The translations under genes and the position numbers were made by a program. Under the pieces are notes generated by a model. The model was not told where the DNA came from. It did no database searches and saw only the letters and a program-made list of their open reading frames with translations. From assembly GCA_003116995.1 (NCBI GenBank), contig BDSL01000055.1, positions 1 to 64,000 of the forward strand: a stretch of 64,000 nucleotides of DNA, given 5' to 3'. This stretch comes from Yamagishiella unicocca (lineage: Eukaryota; Chlorophyta; Chlorophyceae; Chlamydomonadales; Volvocaceae). Shown one piece after another: positions 48,826 through 61,316 of this stretch (position 1 is the first letter of the stretch; the number at the start of each line of letters is the position of its first letter).

Positions 48826-51800
48826 TCAGAAGGGCAGCTCCTCCTGGGTGGAGGAGGCTGGCGGCAGGAAGCGGTCCACCTTCTCGTCCGTGAAGGCGCG
48901 CAGACCCACGCCGCCGGCGGAGGAGGGCCGCCTCCGGCTGTTGGGCGACGAGCTGCGGCTGCCAGCCGCCGCAGGGGTGGGGGCGGGGCTGTAGCCAGGG
49001 GCCGGGGAGCCGGTGCTGTTGCGGACGCTGGAGGCGGGTCGCGCCCGCAGGCCGGTTGCGGAGGAGAGGGCGCCCGGGGAGGCGGTGGAGCGGCGCGAGA
49101 GGGCGTCCATGGAGGCGGTCATGGGGCGGGTGCTGGCGGGGAACCTGGGGGCGCGGCGGGCGGACAGTGCGGAGCGGGCGGGTGCATGGGTGGTGTTGAG
49201 GGTCCCAGTTGCGTGGGCTGTAGCGACACATGTGCCCCGCCTCTACCCCACCCAGCCGCCCACCTGTTCGGGGTCCCGCTGCCGCCGCCGCTGCCGCTTC
49301 CGCCGCCGGTGCCCAGGTTGAGTCCGCGGATGCCGGGGGCGTGGTAGGAGGGGCTGCCGCCGGCGCTCCCCCCGCCCCCGCCGCTTCCGCCCGCTTTACT
49401 GACCGGCCTGCTGCTAGCCGGCCGCGCTCCGTTACTACCACCACCGCCGAACCGCTTGGCGGCCCCTTCTCTCCCGCCGCCGCTTTCACCGCCCTCCCCG
49501 CTACTGCTGCCGGGCCCGCCTCCTTCCCCGCCTCCACTGCCACCCTCGCCCGTCAACCCCTCCTCCGTCCCCTCCGCAACCGCCGAGATCCTGCCCAGGC
49601 TGCTGGACGGCTCGAACCCATCACCGTCATCACCGCCCTCCGTCTCCTCATCGCCGCCTTCGCCGTTCGCCGCCGCCGCCACCAGCTGGTCTCGGAGACC
49701 CAGCAACGCCCGCTGCTGCTGCTCCACCGCCGCCGCCCCGCTCTGCAGCTGCGCCGCCAGGGCCTGCATGCGCTGCCGCTCAGTGGTGATGAGGTCGGCG
49801 AAGGCACGCAGCGGGGCGCCCTTGGCCACACCGGCCGACCCGTGGGTCGGCGCGCCGCCGACGGTGCGGTACATGCCCCAGCCCGCGGAGGGCGGCCGGG
49901 TGTGGCTGGCGGTGCTGGGGCGGGATGCGGCGTGGGGGTTCGGGTGGCGGTGCAGGTTGCCGGGGCCGTTGAGGGAGCCGGGTGTACGGCGACCGCTGGA
50001 GGCAGCGGCGTTGGGTGATGGCGTAAGGCCCATACCGCTGCCGGGGCCGAGCCCGGACACCGGCCGGGACGGCGGCACCCTGCCCGCCATGCTAACCACG
50101 CTGCCGCTGCCGGCGATCTCGCCGCTGGGCTGGGACTCGTCGTACTCGCCCTCATCGCCGCCGCCGCCGTAGCTGCCCATAATGTCGTCGCCGTCGTCGC
50201 CGCCGCCGCCGCCGTCGCCATCCGGCCCCTGCCCCTGCTCGTGGGCCCCCCGCGCGGGCCTCAGCCCCGCCCTCCGCTCCAGCACGACGTACTTGTGCTG
50301 CAGCTCCCGCAGCGCCACCACGGTGGCGTCCACCCGGTCCCGCAGCGCCCGGTTGTCCTGCTGGGCCACCTGCGAGGTGGGGGGGAGCGGAGCAGGGGGG
50401 GGGAGGGGAGACTGTGTGGAAAACCCGGGGAGGGGGAGGTTGTGAGGAAAACCCGGGGGGAGAGGGAGGGGCGGAGCCCAATCCAAGCTTCAGCGGTACA
50501 TACATGTTGGCGCTAGGTGGAGGCGAGGACGACGTACCTTCGCAGGCACAGCGGCCCAGGGCGGGGCCTGCGGACACCTGGGCGCCTTACCGCTGTCACA
50601 CTCGACACGTTGCAGTTTGGGAGCTGGCTTACCTAGTTCGCACCGTCCAGCCCCGCCACCATCCCCCACCACACGCCACTGCACGCACCTACACCCCTCA
50701 CCACCCCCACCCGCCCACTCCCGCCCACCCACCTGCAGCTCCCGCAGCAGCTGGCTGTTTTGGTTGAGGGTGGTGCGCTGCGTGGCCCGGGTGGTGCGGG
50801 CGTCCTGGTCCAGCCGCCACTGCAGCAGCACCACCCGCGTCTCCGCCGCAGCCGCCTGAGCCAGGGCCTCCGAGGCGGCGGTCCTGTTGGCGCCCGCGCG
50901 GGGGTCCCCCAGGCAGTACTTGCGGACCAGGTCGTCCAGCGCCTTCTGCCGGGGGGACTTGCCGTGCACGGTGCGGTCGTCGGCCAGCTGCATGGCGCCG
51001 TACAGCTCCTGCGACATGGCGGTGATGGCGGCGTCCCGCAGCTCGCAGCGCCGCTTGAAGGTGGCCAGCTCCGCCTTGGCGGTGCGCAGCGCCGAGTCCT
51101 TCTCCGCCACGTGGCGGGACAGCATCTGGGTGCGGTTCACCTGACCCAGCAGCTCGCGACCGTGGCCATCCAGCTCGTCCTGAGAGGCGGGGGCGCGGGG
51201 TGCGGGTGGGGGGCAGGGAGCGTTGTGGTTTGTGAGGCGCAAGGAGGGGTCCTAGGGGGCGGAAGCGGGCAACGTACGTGAGGCGCATGAAGCTGTAACC
51301 CCACACATGCATCGCAACCACCGCCGCCACGACAACCACCACAACCACCAGCAGGGCTGATGCACCGCCCGTCAGTCAAGCCGCCACCCTGCGGTGTGTC
51401 CCGCCCACCTGCAACCGAGCGATCTCCTTCTCCTGCGGTTCGAGGTTTTTGGCGTAGAGCTCGGCCTGTGTGGAAAGGGGGGTTGCGAGGGGAAATAAAG
51501 GGAAGCAGAGAGGTTTAGGGAGGACTGGAGCGCGCAAACCTGCCGGCAGCTGGTAGCGCCCATCTGCTATTCCCCAGCTGCTCACCTTGTACGACAGCAC
51601 GAACTTGTGTTTGTCCAGGTCCTGCACCTTGCGGCGCAGCTGCTGGATGGTGACGTAGTTGTCCGAGTTGACGGCGTCCCGCTCCTCCAGCTCCTTGGTC
51701 AGCTTGGCGATGGTGAGCTTGAGGTCCTCGCTCTGCTCACGCAGCTGGGCGTTGTCGGTGGTCAGCTTGTCCATGCGCTTCATGTCGATGGTCTTGTCAG

Positions 51801-54800
51801 CTGCAGGGAGGGGCGGAGGGAGGAGCGGAGGGAGGGGCGGAGGGAGGGGCGGAGGGAGAGGAGGGTGAAGGAGGTGCGACAGAGGATGGTGCCAGGATGC
51901 CAGGAGGGGGCGGGACGAAGAGGACGCAAAGGGGGGGCGCCGGGGAGCTAGGGTTCGGCTGTACGACCAGCCATCATGGGGTGGAGGCCTGGGCCCTCCG
52001 ACCCGCGGGTCGCGCCTACCCTTGAGCCTGAGGTTGGTGCGCTTGAGGATGTTGTTGTCCGCCTTGAGCCGGTGCTCGCGCGCCTCCGTCACCTCCGTCA
52101 GCACGTGCACCTTCTCGTTGACGCGCGCGCTGTGGTCCTCAAAGTCCTCCTCAGCCTGCGTGTGCAGGGGCATGTGGCGGGGGGGTAAGCGTAAGGACCC
52201 ACTTACAAGGTTGCCACGGGGGGATGGCATACGGACTGGTTACACGGGGGGAGAGAGGAGTTGCAAAAAACACCCGTTTACAAAAAAGGGGCGCGGGAGG
52301 GGCCGGAGGGAGGGGGGGAGGGGGAGGGAGAGGTGAGGCTTTTCTCATAGCCCGAGAAAAGGCCACAATGGCAGGGCGGGTGCGGGCTACCGTGAATCCG
52401 CAGCTGCGGGCGGGTACCATGTGTGGATTAAGACGTGCACGTTGATTTAGGTACCGTGTGTGGGATTGGGGGATGATGCCATGGGGCACCCACCCTCCTG
52501 CTGCGCCGGCCCCACCTGTTTGACGTATTCGTTGAAGAAGCGGTCCTGCTCCTCGCGCACCGCCGAATCCGCCACCGCCTTGGAGTCCAGACTCGCCAGG
52601 TGGGCCTCATGAGCCGCTCGCAGGTCCTGCGGGTATGTGTGTGGGGGGGGAAGAGCGTTACAGGAGGGCAGCCTGAGAAGCCACCAGCCGGGAGCGGGGA
52701 CAGCCTCCGACGGTGCAGAGTCCAGGGAGGTCTGAGCGGCCCCAAAAGGGATCAGCCCGGCACCTCTCAGCCCCCAAGGGCCCACCGCTTGTCCCCACTC
52801 GCCGGGCTCCCTGGACTGTCGCCAACACAGGCACCGCCCGGGGACACCCTGCCAGTGCCCCTCGCTCGCCGGCGCCACATCCCACCCTTTCCACCATTAC
52901 CACCACCGTCAACACCGATGTGCTGCCCCTCACCTGGTTATACGTTTCAGTGCCGACCCCCGGGTTTCCTCTCCCCCTTCCTGGCCCCCACCTGCAGCTC
53001 CCTCTCGTGTGCCCTTCTCAGCCGCATGAGCTCCTCCTCCCCCTGGTAGCGCAGGTCGTCCCGGGAGGCGGCCACCAGCTTCATCTTGTCCGCCTCCACC
53101 TGCAGCCGCTTCTCGTACAGGGCCTCCAGCTCCTCAGCCGCACTCATGTGGGCGCCCTCCAGCTCCTGGGAGGGCGTAGGGGCGGTGAGGGGAGGGTGTT
53201 GGTCCCGCGTGGAGCGCAGTTGGAGCCAACTTGGTGGTACGGCAAACGGTATTGGCCACCCGTACACGCTGCCACAGGCCTCCACGACACCCACCCGCCC
53301 ACGACTGTGTGTGCCCCAGCCCCTGCAGCGGCCACCCCGTCCCGCCCTGAAGCGGTCGTACGCTCTCCCGCCCTCGCACCCCACCCACCCACCTTGACGA
53401 CTTGCCGCTCGTGCAGCCTCGCAGCGTCCTACCGGGGGTAGGGTTTGGGGGGTGGATTTGGGTTTGAGGTTGGGCGCTGGCTTTTCGGGGCCGGATTTGC
53501 ATTCTACGGCAAAGCAACTGACAGCTGAGTACACATCAGGTAGTGGAGCTGCACAGGGGGCTGAATGCGGTGCCCGCCGCTGTCATAGCCCCCCTACATC
53601 AGCGCCCCACGTGCCCCTACCCACCTGCAGCTTCAAGATGGCCTCGTCCTTCTCTGCCAACACCGCCCGGGAGGCGTCCAGCTCCCCCTCCAGCCGGGTG
53701 ATGGTGTCGCGAAGCAGCTGGGACGCACGGAACGCCTGACAGCAGGGGCAGCAGGTGGGGGGGTCAGTGCAGGGGTCAGTGTGGGGCTGGGTGCGGGCAG
53801 GTGGGCGTCTGTCGCCCAGCGCTCTCTTGAAGTTGCGGTGTGGAGAGGTGCCACGCAGGCAGGGTGCTAACCAACGTACCTTCATACGGCCAGCAAGCAG
53901 CTGACACCCAGCTGCCCCACCTGCCGCCCCTAAACCCCCAACCCTCTGCCCCACCTGGTACTCCGCGTCGTTCTTGGCGTTGCCCACCAACATGGCCACC
54001 TCGATCACCTTCTCCCGCAGCGCCAGCAGCCGCTCCTCGGGGATGGTGATGTAGTAGGGCTGGGAGCCGCTGGCGGAGGACGAGACACCGGGCCCCCCGG
54101 CCCCCAAGCCCGCCACCTGCTGCTGCGAGCCCCCGCCCATCATGGCCGAGGCCCCCCCGCCCAGGTGGCGCTGTGAGACGGTGAGGCTGAGGCGGGAGGG
54201 CCCCACGATGAGGCGGTTGCGTGCGTGCGCGCCCGCCGCCTCCAGCAGCACGCCGTCCAGCACCAGAGCCACACTGCTCATGAGCACGGTGCCGTCACCG
54301 CTGCGGGGTAGGGTTGTAGGGTTGGAGGTGGAGCAGGGGGGAAGTGGGCGAGGAAGGGAGGGAGCTGGTGGGCATGGCAGGCGCCCCCCTCCCTCCGCTA
54401 CCGCCACCTGACACCTTCGCTTGGTCGCCAAGATCTCAACCACCACCACCACAACCGCATGCAGCAAGCCCCTGCCCAACGCCACTACACTGCCCACTCA
54501 TCTCGCCATGCCCAGCAGCACCAAGGTTCGTCCTCCCTCCGACCTATGGGTTTCCCCTCACCCCCCGCCTCGTCCGACCCACTTGGCGGTGAAGAGCAGC
54601 CCCTTGGACGCCACCAGCACCATGCACGTGATGCCGCCACCCACTGCCGAGTGCAGCGGGTAGGGGTGCGGGAGGGGCGCCAGGGAGGCGAAGCCGGGCC
54701 TCGGGGGCAGCTCCGAGGGCCAGGCGTGTGACACCACCCCGCCACACTCGTCAGCAGCAAGGTAGACCTGCGTACGGGCGGGGAAGAGCGGGGAGGCGAG

Positions 54801-57532
54801 GGCGGGGAGGGGCGAAGAAAGCGAGAGGACGAGGGCGGGGAGGGGCGAACGAAGTGAGGAGGGCGGGTCGCGAGGAGGCGGCCGGGGTTAGGGACGCATC
54901 GCGGCAGCGTCATTGTCGGGGTATGGCTGGCACCCCAGGGCACCCGGGTCTGCATCTCCCTGCTTCCCGGAACAACAACCGAGATCCCTTGCGCCCTCCC
55001 CTCCCCTCTCCCCCCTTCCCCTCCCCTCTCCCCCTTCCCTCCCCTCTCCCCCTTCCCTCCCCTCTCCCCCCTTCCCCTCCCCTCTCCCCCCTTCTCCTCC
55101 CCTCTCCCCCCTTCCCCTCCCCTCTCCCCCCTTCTCCTCCCCTCTCCCCCCTTCTCCTCCCCCCCTTCCCGACCCCACAACCCGCTCGCCCACCTTGTCC
55201 CCGCCCAGCAGGCAGGCGGGCGCGTAGTGGCCCCCCCGGCAGGTCACCTCGTACTGCATCTTGCCGTTGCAGATCTGGACGGGTGCAGCGAGTGCAGAGG
55301 GGGGGTTGGTGCGCGCCTGTGCAGCAGCCCCCGGGTGACAGCCATGCGCACGTGCTGCGGCGCAGCATCCCCTCCGCCGCCTCGTCGCGTGTGCAAGCTA
55401 CTGGTGGACACGCCATCATCACCACCCGCAGTCAGCGCCGCTACTGTCGCACAGCACCCTCCTCCCCCCCCCACCCGGCGGCCCCTGCCGCTCCCCCTCG
55501 CCTGCTGCACCCTCCTCCCGCCCCCACCCTGCCGCTCCCCCTCACCTGCTGCACCCGCCCGTCGGTGGTGCGCACCACCGCCGCGCCTGCGCAGGTAGGT
55601 CGGGACAGTTGGCATGAGAGGGGTGAGCACCCGGGGAGAGGGGGGAGCAAGGTAAGCGCCGCCGGTGTTCTGGTACCTTCCTAGGCAGTGGTAAGGGCGT
55701 GTCTTCATTTGGCCCCCACCTCCAGATACCCCTCCATGAGCGCCGTCGCCCCCCTCCCCTCCCAGCCAACCTGGTTCCGAGTTGTACATGGTTACGGAGC
55801 TGTACACCGCCTGCTTGTCCACCAGCTCCAGATCCATCACCCGGCTATAGGTGCTCATGTCCCAGAAGTAGCTGCCGGGGGAGAGGGAGGGCGGGGGAGG
55901 GGGAAGAGGGGGGGGGGAGGGTGGAAGAGGGGGGTTTCGAGGGAGACCCGTGGATGCCAGAAAGAAACCGTTTAGGGGGGGGGCTGCTCACATGAGAGCT
56001 GCCACCACCGGTATCTCCTGTAGATGGGTGCGAGGATCCAGGGGGCTGGCGAGTCAGGGGCAGCCGCCCGGCCGCCCCTTCTTCCTCCGACTGGACCTAC
56101 TCCCCTTTCGCGACCTACTTCTCTTCCGCCCCCCCCCTCCTCCCCGCCCACTCACACTGCTCCCCCATGCCCCACCGACACCAGCATCCGGTCGTCCGAC
56201 GAGAACACCAGGTCGGACACGTGGCTGGCGTGAGCCTTGAGCGACGCCAGCAGCGGCTGGCCGTGGTAGGTGGCGTACAGCAGGATGGCGTTGGTGCGGC
56301 CCACGGTGGCGAACATGGCGCCGCCGGTGGAGAAGCGAAGCGCGGTGGGGCGCTTGAGGGCCACCTCGAACAGCTGGTCCAGAGCGTCCTGAAGGCGGCG
56401 CGAGCAGGAAGGCACGGGGAGGAAGCAGGGGTGGGGGCGGGCACCCTTGTGGCCTCCACACCGGCGACCACCGGCAGCACCTTGTCATCCCCGCCACTTA
56501 AGAGAACCCATTCCCCCGCCCTCACCGGTCCCCCCCTCACCAGCAGTATGTTGTACATTTTAATCTTGTCCGGCAGCCCCAGCAGCAGCAGCTGGCCCCC
56601 CGGGTGCAGGTCCAGGCAGAGCGGCTCGTCTTCCAGGGTCAGACTGGCCACACAGCGCCGCGCCTCGTAGTTCCACACACGCAGCTGGCGGTCGTCGGAG
56701 GAGGCGGCGGCGATGAGGGGCAGCGCGGCGGCGGCGGCCAGGCCCACCACCCGGCCATTCAGGAAGCCGCCCAACAGGCGCTGGAAGGGCTCGCCCTCCT
56801 GAAAAACAGTGTGAGGGAGGGGGGGGGCGGCAGGCGGGCATCCGCTCTTGGTGGCTCGAAGCGGGTCATGAAGGTTGGAGGAGCGAGCTGTATGTGTGGC
56901 TTGACTCTGGCACCGGGTGGGGAGACAGTACCCCTTTTCCCCCAGCCCGGTTTGTCACCACGTACCGCGCACCTCCACCCGCTGTGCCGCCCAATCAGCC
57001 CTGCCCCCTCACCCTCACCCTCACCCTCGCCTAATGCGGCAGCTAATCCTACCCATGTTGTGTAACCGGTTTATAAGCCACCCCCTCACCCACCAGCAGC
57101 TCCTCCCCCCCCCTCACCCACCAGCAGCTCCTCCCCCTCCCCTCACCCACCAGCAGCTCCTCCCCCCCCCTCACCCACCAGCAGCTCCTCCCCTCCCCTC
57201 ACCCACCAGCAGCTCCTCCCCCCCCCTCACCCACCAGCAGCTCCTCCCCCCCCTCACCCACCAGCAGCTCCTCCCCCTCCCCTCACCCACCAGCAGCTCC
57301 TCCCCCTCCCCTCACCCACCAGCAGCTCCTCCCCCTCCCTCACCCACCAGCAGCTCCTTCCCCCCCCCTCACCCACCAGCAGCTCCTCCCCCTCCCCTCA
57401 CCCACCAGCAGCTCCTCCCCCTCCCCTCACCCACCAGCAGCTCCTCCCCCTCCCCTCACCCACCAGCAGCTCCTCCCCCTCCCCTCACCCACCAGCAGCT
57501 CCTCCCCCTCCCCTCACCCACCAGCAGCTCCT

Positions 57533-57576
<44 letters not shown>

Positions 57577-60500
57577 ACCCACCAGCAGCTCCTCCCCCCC
57601 CCTCACCCACCAGCAGCTCCTCCCCCCCCCTCACCCACCAGCAGCTCCTCCCCCCCCTCACCCACCAGCAGCTCCTCCCCCCCCCTCACCCACCAGCAGC
57701 TCCTCCCCCCCCCTCACCCACCAGCAGCTCCTCCCCCTCCCCTCACCCACCAGCAGCTCCTCCCCCCCCTCACCCACCAGCAGCTCCTCCCCCCCCTCAC
57801 CCACCAGCAGCTCCTCCCCCTCCCCTCACCCACCAGCAGCTCCTCCCCCCCCTCACCCACCAGCAGCTCCTCCCCCCCCCTCACCCACCAGCAGCTCCTC
57901 CCCCTCCCCTCACCCACCAGCAGCTCCTCCCCCTCCCCTCACCCACCAGCAGCTCCTCCCCCCCCCCCCCCCCCCCTCACCCACCAGCAGCTCCTCCCCC
58001 TCCCCTCACCCACCAGCAGCTCCTCCCCCTCCCCTCACCCACCAGCAGCTCCTCCCCCTCCCCTCACCCACCAGCAGCTCCTCCCCCTCCCCTCACCTAC
58101 CAGCAGCTCCTCCCCCCCCCCTCACCCACCAGCAGCTCCTCCCCCCCCTCACCCACCAGCAGCTCCTCCCCCCCCCTCACCCACCAGCAGCTCCTCCCCC
58201 CCCCTCACCCACCAGCAGCTCCTCCCCCCCCCCTCACCCACCAGCAGCTCCTCCCCCACCACATGCGCGATGGGCTTCTCCTCCCGCTCCACCACCACCG
58301 GCATGCTGGCCACCATCATGTCGCCGTACGCACTGACCGCCACCACCTCGTCGTCCACTCCGGACACGCTCAGCTGCACCAGGGGCCGCCAGGGGCCGCT
58401 GCCGGCGGTGCTGCCGACCGGGAGGCCGAAGTTGGGTCCCAGTCCCTGGCGGTGCGCGCGGCCGTGCCCCGGCCCCAGCTCCGGACACGGCGGCAGGTCC
58501 ACCACCAGCCGCCGCACCAGGACGTACAGCTCGCGAACCCCCGACCTGCACACGACGCAGGCGCGGCAGCGGCAGTGGGCAGCTAGCAGCAGCAGCAGCA
58601 GCAGCAGGACCGGCAGTGGACAGCAGCAATACGGGTCGTCCAAGTCGCGAGTCGGAGCTATGTTCACTGCTTGTTGTGGCCCCTATCGCCCCCTTCCCGC
58701 CCACTGTTCCCGCCCGCTGCCGCCCTCTTCCCGCCCCTCCCCACCTCTTCTGCTCCACCGTGGGCGGCTCGAAGAAGTACACGTTGCCCGATGTGCCCGC
58801 CGCGATGAAGCCCCGGCCCCGCGACGTCACCGCCAGCAGGTGCTCCTCGGCGGCGGCAGCAGCAGCCTCCTCAGTCCGCGAGCTGGTCCAGCCGGCAGCA
58901 GCCGCCCGGGCCGCAGCCCCCGGCAGCGGCTCCACCCGCAGTGTCATGCGGGTGGCGGCATCCTGGAAGACGTTGACCGCCCCGCCCGCCCCCACCACCG
59001 CAAGCATGTTGCCGGCGATCCAGCACATGGCCGTCAGCTGGAAGGCGTCCCAGGTCTGAAGGGCCAGGGAGGGGAGGGCAGGGACGTATAGTGGCTCACA
59101 AAGCCGGGTGCGGGAACGGCAGGGTGTGGGCTTCCCGGGCTCCCTGCTTCCCGGGCTCCCTGCTTCCCGGGCTCCCTGCTTCCCGGGCTCCCTGCTTCCC
59201 GGGCTCCCTGCTTCCCGGGCTCCCTGCTTCCCGGGCTCCCTGCTTCCCGGGCTCCCTGCTTCCCGGGCTCCCTGCTTCCCGGGCTCCCTGCTTCCCGGGC
59301 TCCCTGCTTCCCGGGCTCCCTGCTTCCCGGGCTCCCTGCTTCCCGGGCTCCCTGCTTCCCGGCCCTCCTGCTTTCAGGCCCCCTGCTTCCCGGGCTCCCT
59401 GCTTCCCGGCCCTCCTGCTTTCAGGCCCCCTGCTTACCGGCGGCGAGGACATCATCTTGAGGTTGTCGCGGTCCAGGTCCAGGCGGTACTGCACCACCGC
59501 GGTGGGGGTCAGCGCCGCCAGCAGCATGTCGTCCACGGGGCTGAACAGCGCGGACAGCACGGGGCGGGACTCCATGCGGTGGGAGGCAAGGACCTGGGGG
59601 CGGGGGGGGGAGGTGGGGGGCGTTACGGGGCTGGGGAGGGGTGTGATATGGGTCGGGTGAGGGCAAGAGCCTTACCTCTCGCCTCTGCCCCTGCCTCTCC
59701 CTTGCCAAAACGTCTCCCCACCTCGCCCCAGTTGCCCTCCTCGACACACACAGTGTCCCCTAACCCCAGGGGGAACCCACCAGGTTGCCCTCCTCGTCCC
59801 CAGGCCCCTTTCCCCAGACTCCGCCGCACCCCCAGCAAACTCAACGCGTGTTCGTTTCTGTAACCCCCAGCAAACTCAAACGCGTGTTCCCGACTATTCG
59901 CCGGTCTTTCCGCCGCCTCCCATGTCAACTGTGTGGTTTCTTCGCCGCCTCCCAGCCGTCACCTTGCCGCTGTACCAGCGCCACACCACCAGGGTCCAAT
60001 CCGGAGTGCCGTACTGGGTCAGTAGGTACTTGCTGTTTTCGCTGTTGGCGCACGCGGGGGGGCGGGGGCGCATGGCAGCAGGCGGGTCACATCAGGTGGG
60101 GAGAGGGTGCAGCAGGGGGGTCAGTCACACCCGGTGGGAGGCCGGATATGTGATGTGGGTCGTGGCGAAGGGGGTGGGCGGAGAGGTGGCCACTGCAGTC
60201 GAGATCCCGGCTCTGCCCCGACCTCTTCTCACCCAGCGCAGCCTCCTCCCTCCCCTCACCTGAAGTGCAGGCACTCCACCCGCCCCGACTCCGCCCGGCT
60301 GAGCCCCGGGTCGTGTGGGAGCACCTTGACGCGCTTCTCCGCACCGAAGGTGTATATGGACACCTGGAGATAGGGAGACGAGGGGAGGGGAGGAGCAGCG
60401 AGGGCTTGGTGGGCGGAGTTGGCAAGAGGAGCGGGCGCGGCTGAGGCCGGGCCGAACCGGGAGATCAGTATAATCCAGGGAGGGGAGTGGCTCGGGTGTC

Positions 60501-61316
60501 GCCCCGCCGCTGCGCCGCTCCCTCCGCCCTCCCTCGAGCCCCCACCTGGTCGTACTCCAGCCCCGGCACCCGCTCCGCCACCGCAAAGTACTTGAAGTTG
60601 GAGGACACGGTGAGCACCAGCGCACGGGCGCCTCGGTCGGCCAGGGGCACGAACCGCATCTGGCAGGCGGGGGCGGGAGGTGGTGGAGGGCGGTGTGACT
60701 GCCGTACAACTGCCCACACCCGGCATGACGTTGAGGGATTGGGACCTGCCCTACCCTAGGCACCCACCCTAGGCACCCACCCTAGGCACCCACCCTGGGC
60801 ACCCACCCTAGGCACCCATCCTAATCGCCCTCCCTCCCCGCCTGCCCTCGCCCACTGCCCTCCAACGGGTTTCCTCTCAACCCTCCCCTCCCTCTCCCAC
60901 AGCCCTTTCTCACCATCTTCCCTCCCCGGCAAGCTTACATCCCCTCTAACTCGGCCCTCAAGCGCGCTTCCCCCTAATACCAAAGCAGACCAGATCTCTG
61001 TTGTCTTCGGCATCATAGTGCCACGATCCGTTGGGTAACCGCTTTCTCACACCGGCGGTTCGACGCGCGCGCCCACCTCTTGCGACTGCGTGTTGTATAA
61101 GACCATATGGGAACCCACGGACCACATCATCTTATCGCCATCGATATGCCACAAGCCATTTTTGCACGCCATGTCCAGCCCAAACGCGAAGCTGGCGACG
61201 GGCAGAGGGTTTCAGCGTTATTTCAGCAGAAGATGCAAAAAATGCTGCACGTTTAAAGGTTACCTTGGCGTGACGATGGCGCCATAGTGCCCCGAGCTCC
61301 TGCCACCGTCAGACAT
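48826..61316 (-). CDS. CFAP57: gene F: CFAP57/FAP57-family axonemal WD40 and coiled-coil protein
   Basis: Twenty-five phase-consistent exons: 61316-61264, 61191-61077, 60659-60546, 60363-60260, 60032-59963, 59593-59438, 59055-58745, 58545-58242, 56798-56541, 56388-56156, 55871-55771, 55586-55546, 55274-55194, 54767-54583, 54300-53955, 53735-53625, 53428-53393, 53165-52992, 52626-52516, 52155-52020, 51800-51586, 51465-51409, 51179-50733, 50369-49264, 49144-48826; about 1,727 residues. The first ~740 residues match the CFAP57 WD40 region (MMWSVGSHMVLYN; SKYLLTQYGTPDWTLVVW; SDDRQLRVWNYEARR; VGHGGAVYFWDMST). The following coiled coil has the family signatures NLRLKG, HKFVLSYK and NLEPQEKEIARLQ. 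The final ~450 residues are G/S/P-rich and disordered, making it longer than the roughly 1,250-1,320 residues I recall for the family. In Chlamydomonas, FAP57 helps assemble inner-arm dyneins. A paralogue such as FBB7 cannot be excluded. Confidence 0.88.
54995..55172. repeat. polypyrimidine tract with cctctccccc-type units
   Basis: A 180-bp stretch of C and T only, made of repeats like cccctcccctctcccccctt, in the gene F intron 55193-54768. In the sense of the gene it is a purine (G/A) tract. A related G-rich patch (gcggggaggggcgaa, two to three units) lies at about 54780-54850 in the same intron. Confidence 0.9.
57085..58259. repeat. 26-27-bp minisatellite carrying a copied 5' splice site (about 40 copies)
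   Basis: About 40 units of ctcacccaccagcagctcct followed by a variable C-rich stretch. On the minus strand, the sense of gene F, each unit reads GAGGAGCTGCTG|GTGGGTGAGG: the last four codons of exon 8 (EELL, ending at 58242) plus its 5' splice site. The unit nearest the exon is the real boundary; the rest fill most of the 1.4-kb intron down to the exon beginning at 56798. Unit length changes (26, 27 or more) come from the C-run. Two long C-runs interrupt it. Confidence 0.95.
57534..57574. repeat. poly(C)/poly(G) run of about 41 bp
   Basis: An uninterrupted run of about 41 C on the plus strand inside the splice-site minisatellite; a second run of about 20 C is at 57958-57977. In the sense of gene F these are G-runs, able in principle to form G-quadruplexes in DNA or pre-mRNA. 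The exact length may be uncertain because such runs are hard to sequence. Confidence 0.9.
59131..59437. repeat. 16-bp intronic minisatellite in gene F
   Basis: About 14 perfect copies of a 16-bp unit (cttcccgggctccctg), then variant units (ggccctcctgctttca) to 59437, directly downstream of the 5' splice site of exon 6 (exon end 59438). It fills most of the intron to the exon beginning at 59055. Confidence 0.95.
60755..60813. repeat. 13-bp intronic repeat in gene F
   Basis: About five copies of a 13-bp unit (ctaggcacccacc, one with a T-to-G-type change to ctgggcaccc) in the intron between exons 2 and 3 of gene F. Confidence 0.85.

Noticed and set aside
54583..54767. A frameshift in exon 14 of gene F
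   Set aside because: It came from my misreading of one base at a line break; the exon is open and in phase.
57085..58259. A CRISPR-like or bacterial repeat array
   Set aside because: Units are contiguous without unique spacers, and the setting is a spliced nuclear gene.
59108..59863. Long repetitive frames over the 16-bp minisatellite, and the 724-codon frame over the splice-site minisatellite (56917-59091)
   Set aside because: They are repeats in introns of gene F read in an arbitrary frame; the Pro/Ser/His-rich translations have no biological support.
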